Shown here in pieces: positions 7,830 to 15,880 of a DNA stretch of 64,000 nucleotides; the first letter of the stretch is position 1, and the number at the start of each line of letters is the position of its first letter. Source of the DNA: Pontimicrobium aquaticum (GTDB lineage Bacteria; Bacteroidota; Bacteroidia; Flavobacteriales; Flavobacteriaceae); NCBI RefSeq assembly GCF_005047595.1, contig NZ_SUPL01000001.1, positions 186,001-250,000 of the forward strand. Reading direction: 5' to 3'. The notes under the pieces were generated by a model, which saw nothing but the letters and a program-made list of their open reading frames with translations, was not told the DNA's origin and ran no database searches. The translations under genes and the position numbers were made by a program.

Positions 7830-9410
7830 ATGAAGCATATACAAAACACAGGGCTTGCTATATTTTTGGTTGGTCTTTTAACATTTACATCGCTCATCTT
7901 TATTGGAAAGTATGAAGTGACTCCTGAAATTTTAAACAACCTCATAGATAGCAAAGGCATAAAAAGTGAGCTTTTTATTGATAATATGAAAAACAATGTG
8001 GTTGGGAAAGAATTTACCAATCCGTTTTCGCTTTCTTCTAAAATTATTTCTTCTTTAGAAACAGCCAATGAAACGCATAAACAAAATAGCGAATGGGACA
8101 AAGTAATTTGGGACAAACCACATAGCTTTTCTTATGAAATAGCCAAACTATCTGGCAGTGGTATTGTTAAGGAGCATAAGTGGTTGTTTTGGTGGTTAAC
8201 TTTTGGACTTGGTATTCTTGGAGCACTCATGTACATTATTCCAAATGTGATTGTAAAAGGACCTCCAGGGATAAAAAATAATAGGGTTTGGTTTAATGCT
8301 GCAACAAATAGAGGTTGGATTGGTTGGTTTGTATTTATCTTTTTGGTTGGTTTTTATTTGCTGCTTTATTTTAGACCAGATTATATTGTTAATTGGACAT
8401 ACATTGTTGACCCTATTAGTAAAAATATTAGTGGAAATTTAGCAAGTCAGTGGTTTTTATATGGATTTTTATACTGTGTTGTTATGACAGTAATGGCAGT
8501 ACGCATGTACATTAAATACCGTCATAATAAATATCAAATATTACGAACAACCTCTGTATTATTCTTCCAAATTGTATTTGCATTTTTAATTCCTGAAATA
8601 TTAGTACGCTTTGAAAAACCTTGGTACGATTTTAAAAATGCCTTTCCGTTAGATTACGATTTCTTTTACAGTTGGAATTTAGACCAACTCATCGCCAGTG
8701 GTGGATTAGGATTGTTTATTTTAATTTGGGGAATTGTCCTTACACTCGTTATAGTTCCTATAATGGTATATTTCTTTGGGAAACGTTGGTACTGCTCTTG
8801 GGTTTGTGGTTGTGGTGGCTTAGCTGAAACACTAGGTGATCCTTACAGACAATTATCCGATAAATCTTTAAAAGCATGGAAGCTAGAGCGATGGTTAGTA
8901 CATAGTGTTTTGGCATTTGCTTTGGTTATGACAGGGTTTACGCTCTATGCCTATTTTTCTGGTGCTGATGCAGTTTTAGGCATTAAAACACAAACCATAC
9001 AAGATATTTATGGCTTCTTAATTGGTTCTATATTTGCTGGAGTAATTGGCACAGGATTCTACCCTATTTTTGGAAATCGAGTTTGGTGCAGATTTGGTTG
9101 CCCTTTAGCCGCTTATTTAGGCATCGTGCAACGTTTTAAATCACGTTTTAGGATTACCACGAATGGAGGACAATGTATTTCTTGCGGAAATTGTTCTACC
9201 TATTGCGAACAAGGTATTGATGTAAGAGCTTATGCACAAAAAGGTGAAAATATTGTACGAGCTAGTTGTGTTGGTTGTGGTATTTGTTCTGCGGTTTGCC
9301 CAAGAGGTGTTTTAAAATTAGAAAATGGACCTGAAAAAGGACGAATTAACCCAACCGAAATACTTTTAGGCAATGATGTGGATTTAATGGATTTAGTGAA
9401 TAACAAATAA
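7830..9410 (+). CDS. Membrane-bound 4Fe-4S polyferredoxin (NapH/CcoG-like)
   Basis: This is a 526-residue integral membrane protein with about six hydrophobic segments. Two membrane-side Cys motifs, YCSWVCGC (Cys322, 326, 328) and WCRFGCPL (Cys420, 424), are of the NapH/NosR/CcoG kind. Two classical 4Fe-4S motifs follow: CISCGNCSTYC (449-459) and CVGCGICSAVC (480-490). An unusual soluble stretch of about 85 residues lies between the first two membrane segments. It sits 2 nt after the flavoprotein gene and likely carries electrons across or along the membrane. The partner and the substrate are not identifiable here. Confidence 0.85.
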   Translation: MKHIQNTGLAIFLVGLLTFTSLIFIGKYEVTPEILNNLIDSKGIKSELFIDNMKNNVVGKEFTNPFSLSSKIISSLETANETHKQNSEWDKVIWDKPHSFSYEIAKLSGSGIVKEHKWLFWWLTFGLGILGALMYIIPNVIVKGPPGIKNNRVWFNAATNRGWIGWFVFIFLVGFYLLLYFRPDYIVNWTYIVDPISKNISGNLASQWFLYGFLYCVVMTVMAVRMYIKYRHNKYQILRTTSVLFFQIVFAFLIPEILVRFEKPWYDFKNAFPLDYDFFYSWNLDQLIASGGLGLFILIWGIVLTLVIVPIMVYFFGKRWYCSWVCGCGGLAETLGDPYRQLSDKSLKAWKLERWLVHSVLAFALVMTGFTLYAYFSGADAVLGIKTQTIQDIYGFLIGSIFAGVIGTGFYPIFGNRVWCRFGCPLAAYLGIVQRFKSRFRITTNGGQCISCGNCSTYCEQGIDVRAYAQKGENIVRASCVGCGICSAVCPRGVLKLENGPEKGRINPTEILLGNDVDLMDLVNNK

Positions 9411-9424
9411 CTACAAAACTATCG

Positions 9425-9432
9425 TACTTTTG
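9425..9432 (+). promoter_or_regulatory. Candidate -7 promoter element
   Basis: TACTTTTG fits the Bacteroidota -7 form TAnnTTTG and lies 22 nt before the ATG at 9454. No convincing TTG is seen at the -33 position. If real, the three glycosyltransferase genes have their own start in addition to read-through from the redox pair. Confidence 0.45.
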
Positions 9433-9453
9433 CAACTCGAAAACAAACACTAA

Positions 9454-10146
9454 ATGCCAATAATTAAAGTCATCATTCCAGCGTATAACGAAGCTGATTC
9501 AATAGCAAAGGTCATTAATGATATTCCAAATATTGTTAATGAAACTATTGTAGTGAGTAATAACTCTACAGATAACACCGAAATAAATGCTAGAAAAGCT
9601 GGAGCAACCGTTTTAACCCAACCTCGTAAAGGTTATGGTTATGCTTGTTTAAAAGGAATGGACTATGTGGCTGAGCAATCACAAAAACCAGATATCATTG
9701 TGTTTTTAGATGGTGATTATAGCGATTATCCTGAAGAATTAACCAAAATAGTACAACCAATTATTGAAAATAATATTGATTTTGTAATTGGTGCTCGCGT
9801 TAAACGACTTAGAGAACGGGGTTCTATGACCATGCCACAAATATTTGGAAATTGGTTAGCAACTAGTTTAATGCGGATTATGTTTAGATCAACATTTACC
9901 GATTTAGGCCCTTTTAGAGCAATTAAATATGATAAATTATTAGCTCTTAATATGGAAGATAAAACCTATGGCTGGACAGTAGAAATGCAATTAAAAGCCT
10001 TGAAACAAAAACTAAGTTATGTTGAAATTCCTGTAAATTATAGAAACCGTATTGGAATTTCTAAAGTTTCAGGAACAATAAAAGGCGCTATCTTTGCAGG
10101 TGTAAAAATACTTGGTTGGATTTTTAAATACAGTTTTAAACAATGA
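9454..10146 (+). CDS. GT2 glycosyltransferase, dolichyl-phosphate-mannose-synthase-like
   Basis: This is a 230-residue soluble GT-A transferase without a C-terminal membrane anchor. Motifs are PAYNEADSI near residue 9, NNSTDNT near 37, LDGDYSDYPEEL (the DxD region, near 88), GARVKRLRERG and DLGPFRAI. The family moves a sugar from a nucleotide donor to a polyprenyl phosphate. The next two genes encode a processive GT2 and a polytopic GT-C enzyme of the kind that uses polyprenyl-phosphate sugars, so it could supply their donor. It overlaps the next gene by 4 bp. Confidence 0.85.
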   Translation: MPIIKVIIPAYNEADSIAKVINDIPNIVNETIVVSNNSTDNTEINARKAGATVLTQPRKGYGYACLKGMDYVAEQSQKPDIIVFLDGDYSDYPEELTKIVQPIIENNIDFVIGARVKRLRERGSMTMPQIFGNWLATSLMRIMFRSTFTDLGPFRAIKYDKLLALNMEDKTYGWTVEMQLKALKQKLSYVEIPVNYRNRIGISKVSGTIKGAIFAGVKILGWIFKYSFKQ

Positions 10147-11633
10147 TTTTAGAAACCATTATAATCATTATATATTCTACTGCACTCATACTTATTTTTA
10201 TGTATGCATTGGCACAATTAAACCTGTTATTTAACTACTTATCTGCTCAAAAAAAGGAAGACACCTCTCCAAAATTTGATTTAACCAACCCAAATGAAGT
10301 GCCTTTTGTTACCATACAACTTCCTGTGTATAACGAATTGTATGTCATGGAACGTTTACTGGAAAATATTTCAAAAATTGACTATCCAAAAAACAAACTA
10401 GAAATACAAGTTTTAGACGATTCTACAGACGAGTCGTTTCAAGCTACCGAAAAACACATCCAACTATTACAACAAACAGGTTTAGACATACAACATGTGG
10501 TTCGTGAAGATCGAAAAAACTTTAAAGCTGGTGCTTTAAAAGAGGGATTAAAAGTGGCCAAAGGTGAATTCATAGCCATTTTTGATGCCGATTTTTTACC
10601 TAAAAAAGATTGGTTACAACGTACCATTCCATTTTTTAAAGACAAAGAAGTTGGCGTAGTGCAAACACGTTGGGGACATATTAACAGAGATTATTCAGTA
10701 CTTACTAAAATTCAAGCGTTTGCGTTGGATGCTCATTTTTCATTAGAGCAAGTAGGTAGAAATAGTAAAGGGCATTTTATTAATTTTAATGGTACTGCTG
10801 GTATTTGGAGGAAAGAATGTATTATTGATGCTGGAAATTGGGAAGGTGATACATTGACTGAAGATTTAGATTTAAGCTACAGAGCGCAGCTTAAAAACTG
10901 GAAATTTAAATACTTAGAAGATATTGAAACGCCTGCCGAATTACCTGTGGTGATTAGTGCTGCACGTTCACAACAATTTAGATGGAACAAAGGTGGTGCC
11001 GAAAACTTTAGAAAAATGCTATGGAAAGTATTAAAAAACCAAAATATTTCGGCTAAAACTAAAGTTCATGGATTGCTACATCTATTAAATAGCACCATGT
11101 TTTTAAACGTCTTGATTGTTGGCATTTTAAGTATTCCAATGCTATATATTAAAAACGAACATGAACAATTAAGCATATACTTTTATGTAATGAGTTTCTT
11201 CGTCATTAGTACGCTCATCTTTTTTATTTGCTACTGGTTTATGTTTAAAAAAACGTATGGCAGTAGTTTAAAAAGTTTTGTACAGTATATTGGAATGTTC
11301 ATTACCTTTTTCTCCATAGCCATGGGCTTTTCACTGCATAACTCCATTGCAGTGATTGAAGGGCATTTAGGAAAACGAAGTGATTTTATACGCACGCCAA
11401 AATTCAATATCAATTCGCTTAAAGATAGCTGGAAAGATAATAAATACCTTAAAAAGAATATCTCGTTAAACGTGATTTTTGAAGGCTTATTGATGCTGTA
11501 TTTTGCCTTTGGAATGTACAGCGCATTCGTAGTTGGTGATCAAGGTGGCGATTTTGGGTTGTTCCCTTTTCACTTAATGTTATTTCTTGGTTTTGGCTAT
11601 GTGTTTTTTAAGTCACTAACATCTAAGGCTTAA
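10143..11633 (+). CDS. Membrane GT2 glycosyltransferase, cellulose-synthase-like
   Basis: This is a 496-residue enzyme with one N-terminal membrane segment, a GT-A domain and about four C-terminal membrane segments. Motifs in order are QLPVYNE near residue 59, LDDSTDES near 97, FDADFLP near 152, TLTEDLDLSYRAQ near 237 and QQFRWNKGG near 278. These are the D, DxD, TED and Q(Q/R)xRW motifs of processive or ceramide-type GT2 enzymes. The product may be a polymer or a glycolipid. It overlaps both neighbours, by 4 bp and 1 bp, in a three-gene glycosyltransferase set. Confidence 0.85.
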   Translation: MILETIIIIIYSTALILIFMYALAQLNLLFNYLSAQKKEDTSPKFDLTNPNEVPFVTIQLPVYNELYVMERLLENISKIDYPKNKLEIQVLDDSTDESFQATEKHIQLLQQTGLDIQHVVREDRKNFKAGALKEGLKVAKGEFIAIFDADFLPKKDWLQRTIPFFKDKEVGVVQTRWGHINRDYSVLTKIQAFALDAHFSLEQVGRNSKGHFINFNGTAGIWRKECIIDAGNWEGDTLTEDLDLSYRAQLKNWKFKYLEDIETPAELPVVISAARSQQFRWNKGGAENFRKMLWKVLKNQNISAKTKVHGLLHLLNSTMFLNVLIVGILSIPMLYIKNEHEQLSIYFYVMSFFVISTLIFFICYWFMFKKTYGSSLKSFVQYIGMFITFFSIAMGFSLHNSIAVIEGHLGKRSDFIRTPKFNINSLKDSWKDNKYLKKNISLNVIFEGLLMLYFAFGMYSAFVVGDQGGDFGLFPFHLMLFLGFGYVFFKSLTSKA

Positions 11634-13078
11634 TGCAGTTTTGGAAGCTTCATAAAATTCTTTTACTACTTGCTGTAACGTCTATTTTATTCTATTGGTC
11701 GTTTGCTTACGATTTAGTAAGAACAGATTATATTAAGCTCTTGAGCCTGTATTCTGGTTTGTTTTTTCTGTTTTATAAACTCATTCAAATATCTAAACAC
11801 GATTTAAAATTACTCACTTGGATTGCCTTTATATTTCGAACGGTGTTTATACTTGCTATTCCAAACCTATCACAGGATTTTTACCGCTTTATCTGGGATG
11901 GTCGTATGATTTTAGAAGGTTTTAACCCTTATCTCTATACGCCAGAATCGTTTATTGCAAATGGTGAATTTCTAGTAGCTCAAGCACAAGAATTATATAC
12001 TGGAATGGGAGGCTTAAGCGCAAGTCATTTTACCAATTATCCTCCTTTAAATCAGTTGTGTTTTGTATTTGCTGGCTTATTTGCTAGTAAAAATATTCTT
12101 GGCTCTGTTGTTGTTTTAAGGCTCATTATTATTGCGGCAGATTTTGGTACGCTTTACTTTGGACAAAAATTACTTGAGAAATTAAAGTTACCAGCACACA
12201 ACATTTTCTGGTACATTTTAAATCCGTTTATTATTATTGAACTTACTGGAAATTTACATTTTGAAGGTGTGATGATTTTCTTTTTAGTATGGAGTTTGTA
12301 TTTGCTGTATTCTGGTAAATGGAAATGGGCTGCGGTGGTTTTTGCCTGTTCGGTGTCAATTAAGTTAATGCCGTTGTTGTTTTTGCCTTTGTTCTGGCAA
12401 TGGTTTACTAAAAGAAACGTCATTGCGAGAGAAACGAAGCAATCTGTTTCTATTAAAGAGATTACCACGTCGCAAGCTCCTCGTAATGACACAGATGTTT
12501 TAATTCTGCCGAACACAACAAAATTGATTGGTTTTTACGCTATAATTGGCGTAACCACTATTTTACTGTTTCTACCTTTTTTCTCACAACAATTTATAAA
12601 TAACTACACTGAAACAGTTGTATTATGGTTTCAAAACTTCGAATTTAATGCTAGCATATATTACATAATTAGAGAAGTTGGTTATTTGTTTAGAGGCTAC
12701 AACGAAATTGCCATTATTGGAAAGTTTACAGCAATAATGATTCTTATGTTTGTAATTGGCATGGCTTTTCTTAAGAAGAATAAAACCATGGTGCAACTCA
12801 TTACTACAATGCTTTTTGCTTTATCGTTTTATTATTTTACAGCAACTACTGTACACCCTTGGTATGTTGCTACATTACTTATTTTATCTGTCTTTACCAA
12901 ATACAAATTCCCGTTGGTGTGGAGTTTTGTAATCATTCTCAGTTATTTGTCGTATGTACAAATAGGAAACGCTAACAAAACAGAAAACCTATGGATCATA
13001 GCCTTAGAGTACAGTATTGTATATGCTGTATTTATTTACGAGGTTTGGTTACAACCTAAGCGCAATTTGACTTTGTGA
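11633..13078 (+). CDS. Polytopic GT-C mannosyltransferase-like protein (GT87/DUF2029-like), with an in-frame repeat
   Basis: This is a 481-residue integral membrane protein with around ten hydrophobic segments. The loop after the second or third segment has DFYRFIWDGRMILEGFNPY, a classic GT-C acceptor/donor loop with an Asp just before the Arg/Tyr pair. Such enzymes use polyprenyl-phosphate sugars, which fits the DPM-synthase-like gene two positions upstream. Residues about 262-286 are encoded by a palindromic repeat element and form a hydrophilic loop (VIARETKQS near its start, APRNDTD near its end) between membrane segments, so function may be kept. Confidence 0.78.
   Translation: MQFWKLHKILLLLAVTSILFYWSFAYDLVRTDYIKLLSLYSGLFFLFYKLIQISKHDLKLLTWIAFIFRTVFILAIPNLSQDFYRFIWDGRMILEGFNPYLYTPESFIANGEFLVAQAQELYTGMGGLSASHFTNYPPLNQLCFVFAGLFASKNILGSVVVLRLIIIAADFGTLYFGQKLLEKLKLPAHNIFWYILNPFIIIELTGNLHFEGVMIFFLVWSLYLLYSGKWKWAAVVFACSVSIKLMPLLFLPLFWQWFTKRNVIARETKQSVSIKEITTSQAPRNDTDVLILPNTTKLIGFYAIIGVTTILLFLPFFSQQFINNYTETVVLWFQNFEFNASIYYIIREVGYLFRGYNEIAIIGKFTAIMILMFVIGMAFLKKNKTMVQLITTMLFALSFYYFTATTVHPWYVATLLILSVFTKYKFPLVWSFVIILSYLSYVQIGNANKTENLWIIALEYSIVYAVFIYEVWLQPKRNLTL
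12418..12490 (+). repeat. Second palindromic repeat type, in frame within a coding sequence
   Basis: The outer arms are GTCATTGCGAG (12419-12429) and CTCGTAATGAC (12480-12490), with one mismatch. The inner arm GAAGCAATCT (12436-12445) faces AGATTACCAC (from 12459), a partly decayed partner. The element is 73 nt and unlike the 4713/46273 family. The sequence form (GTCATTGCGAG, then GAAGCAATCT) is a familiar dispersed intergenic palindrome in many bacterial genomes. Here it is translated. Confidence 0.82.
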
Positions 13079-13089
13079 GAAAAAACAAC

Positions 13090-13097
13090 TAATTTTG
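13090..13097 (+). promoter_or_regulatory. Candidate -7 promoter element
   Basis: TAATTTTG matches TAnnTTTG and lies 66 nt before the ATG of the LRR-like lipoprotein at 13164. No clear -33 TTG at the right spacing is seen, so support is moderate. Confidence 0.4.
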
Positions 13098-13163
13098 TTT
13101 AGCTGTCGATAAACTTCTAAAACTGAATTTATCTTAACATTAGCAAAAATTAAACCCTTACAT

Positions 13164-14375
13164 ATGAAGAAAATCTATTTACCAATATTGACAATCTTAT
13201 TTGTTTTTACAGCTTGTAATGACAGTGCTAATCAAGAAGAACTGGACAATAGCTCAACCGAATGTGTAGGAGATATTATTTTAACTTCTCAAAATGAAAT
13301 AAATGAATTTGGGAATAGTGGCTGTACAAAAATAAACGGCTCTTTATTAATCAAAGATAATGATGAATTTGAACCAACTGATTTGACAGATATTGTTGAC
13401 CTAACACCATTAAATAATTTATCAGAAATTACCGAGGGTTTATCTATTGTTTTCAATGATAAATTAATATCATTGAATGGTTTAAATAATTTGATTAAAG
13501 TCGGAGCTTTAAATATTTTCTCAAACAATAATCTAGTTCATATAGATGGTTTTGATAGCTTGATTTCTGTAAACAATGGAATGTCAATCGACAGTAACAT
13601 CGCATTAGAAGATATAAATAGCTTTAATAATCTAAATACTATAAATAGTTATTTACATATTGACTTCAATCATAACTTGGACAAAATAAGTGGTTTTAAT
13701 AATCTTCAAGAATTAAATGGATTTTTAAGCTTAAGGTCAAACCTTGAACTAACAGAAATTGATGGATTTAGTGAATTGCAAGTAATAAAAGGTTATTTAT
13801 ATATTGGTGGTAATACGCTATTAAATAACATAAATGGCTTTTCTAATTTAAATGATATACAAGGTCATCTTAACATAGACACAAATAACTCTTTAACAAA
13901 CCTTGATGGTTTAGAAAACTTGACTAGTATTAGTGGAGATTTAACAATCGGTAAATTTTCAGGAAATGATTTACTAATAAACATCACTGGTTTAGGTAAT
14001 TTATCTAACGTCGGTGGTAATATTTATATTGGACAAAATGATAGTTTATTAAGCCTCAATGGATTAAATAATTTGACTTCTACAAATGAATTTGAAATAC
14101 AATATAATGACAGTCTAATTAGTTTAGATGGATTAAACAATTTAATTTCAGTCAATGGAAATTTAAATATTGGTAGTAATAACAATCTGACTGACATAAA
14201 CGGCCTTTCTAGTCTAGAAGTAGTTTCAGAAAATTTGGGTTTCCATTGGAATTTATCATTAAAAAACTTCTGTCCCTTAACAGGTTTTATACTAAATGGT
14301 AATATATTTGGCACACACGGAAATGGATATAACCCTAGTTTTAATGATATTGTGAATGGGAACTGTTCAATATAA
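13164..14375 (+). CDS. Leucine-rich, receptor-L-domain-like repeat lipoprotein
   Basis: This is a 403-residue protein with a lipoprotein signal (FVFTACND). The body is made of about a dozen repeats of 20-24 residues with the pattern LNGLNNL, then a short beta strand such as LNIFSNNNLVHIDGF. This resembles the right-handed repeat solenoid of receptor L domains and LRR proteins. Two Cys residues near the N-terminus (Cys34, Cys54) and two near the C-terminus (NFCPL, GNCSI) could form capping disulfides. No T9SS tail is visible. It is probably a cell-surface binding protein; the ligand is unknown. It is monocistronic, convergent with the RMD1 gene. Confidence 0.75.
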   Translation: MKKIYLPILTILFVFTACNDSANQEELDNSSTECVGDIILTSQNEINEFGNSGCTKINGSLLIKDNDEFEPTDLTDIVDLTPLNNLSEITEGLSIVFNDKLISLNGLNNLIKVGALNIFSNNNLVHIDGFDSLISVNNGMSIDSNIALEDINSFNNLNTINSYLHIDFNHNLDKISGFNNLQELNGFLSLRSNLELTEIDGFSELQVIKGYLYIGGNTLLNNINGFSNLNDIQGHLNIDTNNSLTNLDGLENLTSISGDLTIGKFSGNDLLINITGLGNLSNVGGNIYIGQNDSLLSLNGLNNLTSTNEFEIQYNDSLISLDGLNNLISVNGNLNIGSNNNLTDINGLSSLEVVSENLGFHWNLSLKNFCPLTGFILNGNIFGTHGNGYNPSFNDIVNGNCSI

Positions 14376-14436
14376 CTTTTGCTAACAATGCATATAAAAA
14401 ATTACTTAATCAACTAAATAGAATGATTGACCCGTC

Positions 14437-15216
14437 CTAAAATAACAACTTTCCCACAAACATATCCACCACTTCCACTAGGATTAAAATAATAATGATC
14501 CATTCCAGTTTGCTACTCTCTTTATGATCCATAATATCTTTAAAGAGCTCTAGGTTTTCTTTAATAATATCTATACGGTCGTGAATGAGGTGGTAACGAT
14601 CTTTTAAATCGAAGGTTTTTTTAAGCTCTATGTTCAATCGATTCAATTGAGCATCTTCCCAAGTAATATCTGGCGAATCGAAAATATACAAGTTCTCCGA
14701 AATTTTGTTTTTAATATTAAGTATCTTACCAATAAAGCGTTTAAGCTTATTCCCTGAAATATCGAGTTTTCCTCTATTTTCAAGATATTTTGTATGCTCA
14801 TTGGTTTCAATTAACAAAGCTTCAGTAATTTCTGAAAAACGGTTTAACGCCACCGATTGTGATGCGTTGAGCATTACTAACCTTATCATTTCAGAATCTA
14901 GCTTAGGTAACACCACATGTTCAAACTGAACTTTTAACGTATGGTCTTGAACCACTACATTGATTTCTTCTAAAATTCTTTCAGAAAAATAATTATCGCA
15001 ATAGGGTTTTATTTGTTTTAAAATTGCGTCTATTTCATTATTGGTCATGTTGAAAAAACTCACCATACCATAATGAAAAATATATACAAACTTATCTTTT
15101 GAACTGCTATAAAACAGTTCGTCACTATCTTGAAACAGTAATTGCAACTGCAACTGCTGTTTACTTGCCTTAATATTGATAGTGTTGGCTACGTGATACG
15201 CAACAACAGGATACAT
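14437..15216 (-). CDS. RMD1/YagE family (DUF155) protein
   Basis: This is a 259-residue protein with the family core near the C-terminus, ENLYIFDSPDITWEDAQL, followed by a helical FDLKDRYHLIHDRIDIIKEN stretch. The last membrane helix follows LEW (IIIILILVEVVDMFVG). Eukaryotic relatives act in sporulation and mitochondrial translation; the bacterial role is unknown. It is the last gene of the minus-strand run that begins with speA, 38 nt after a small hypothetical gene, so it may be co-transcribed with the polyamine genes. Confidence 0.82.
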   Translation of the reverse strand: MYPVVAYHVANTINIKASKQQLQLQLLFQDSDELFYSSSKDKFVYIFHYGMVSFFNMTNNEIDAILKQIKPYCDNYFSERILEEINVVVQDHTLKVQFEHVVLPKLDSEMIRLVMLNASQSVALNRFSEITEALLIETNEHTKYLENRGKLDISGNKLKRFIGKILNIKNKISENLYIFDSPDITWEDAQLNRLNIELKKTFDLKDRYHLIHDRIDIIKENLELFKDIMDHKESSKLEWIIIILILVEVVDMFVGKLLF

Positions 15217-15254
15217 TGCTAGTTTAACATAATACTAAATGTGTAATAAAATAG

Positions 15255-15488
15255 TTATAAAGGAAGTTTCATACTTTCTATACGATAGGCTAAATAATCT
15301 TCGTCTAAATCGTCATAAACCTCAACAAACGATACTCTAAAGGTTTGGTCAATAAGCGTGTCATCATTTTGAAGGTCAAATTGTTTTAACACTCTTGGAT
15401 GTACCTCTTCAAAAACCATTTCTCCTCCATTATTAAACAAAAACGTGTAAAAACCGTTTTCGTAAGACTTAAAAACAGCTGTTTGCAT
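15255..15488 (-). CDS. Small hypothetical protein
   Basis: This is a 77-residue soluble, acidic protein that I do not recognise. It starts MQTAVFKSYENGFYTFLFNNG and ends ESMKLPL, has mixed hydrophobic and charged residues, and has no membrane segment or Cys. It lies 11 nt downstream of another small acidic gene and 38 nt upstream of the RMD1 gene. The close spacing argues that it is a real gene expressed with the polyamine operon. Confidence 0.65.
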   Translation of the reverse strand: MQTAVFKSYENGFYTFLFNNGGEMVFEEVHPRVLKQFDLQNDDTLIDQTFRVSFVEVYDDLDEDYLAYRIESMKLPL

Positions 15489-15499
15489 GTTATAATTTT

Positions 15500-15826
15500 T
15501 TAATCGTAATTTTCTGGTTCGTCTGATGCTTCTAAATCTGGATCTTGTACAGCTGTAGGGTCATCATCATCATAATCTTCATAATCATCCTCATCGTAAT
15601 TTTCCATAGTTTTCACTAATTTGGTACTTACTTTTACCAAATACCTAGTATCATCAGTATCTACTTGTACTGCTTCAACAACTTCATTTTTTGCATTCCT
15701 AAAAGAAATAATATGATCTTCATCATATCCATCAGGATACTTCTCAACTAACAAGCCTAATATTTCAGGTGTTAATTTCTTAAAATCTACGATAATACGT
15801 TTACGATTGTCGTCTGCTCTTTTCAT
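15500..15826 (-). CDS. Small hypothetical protein with acidic tail
   Basis: This is a 108-residue soluble protein with a compact N-terminal domain (KRIIVDFKKLTPEILGLLVE, then EKYPDGYDEDHII) and an intrinsically acidic tail rich in Asp, Glu and Tyr (YDEDDYEDYDDDDPTA). It has no known motif. Position: 54 nt downstream of the deoxyhypusine-synthase-like gene and 11 nt upstream of another small gene. The acidic tail could bind a cation such as a polyamine or a basic surface; that is only a guess from charge and context. Confidence 0.7.
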   Translation of the reverse strand: MKRADDNRKRIIVDFKKLTPEILGLLVEKYPDGYDEDHIISFRNAKNEVVEAVQVDTDDTRYLVKVSTKLVKTMENYDEDDYEDYDDDDPTAVQDPDLEASDEPENYD

Positions 15827-15880
15827 GAGTTAAAAATTATGCTCTATTTGAGGTTTCTTGTAAATTTAACAACAATAACC

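Noticed and set aside
12154-12516. Minus-strand ORF in the GT-C gene
   Set aside because: Part of it is the reverse reading of the palindromic repeat; the rest is low-information and antisense to membrane helices.
13164-14375. Tandem DNA repeat or CRISPR-like array in the LRR gene
   Set aside because: The periodicity is at protein level (20-24 residues); DNA units differ and spacers are absent.
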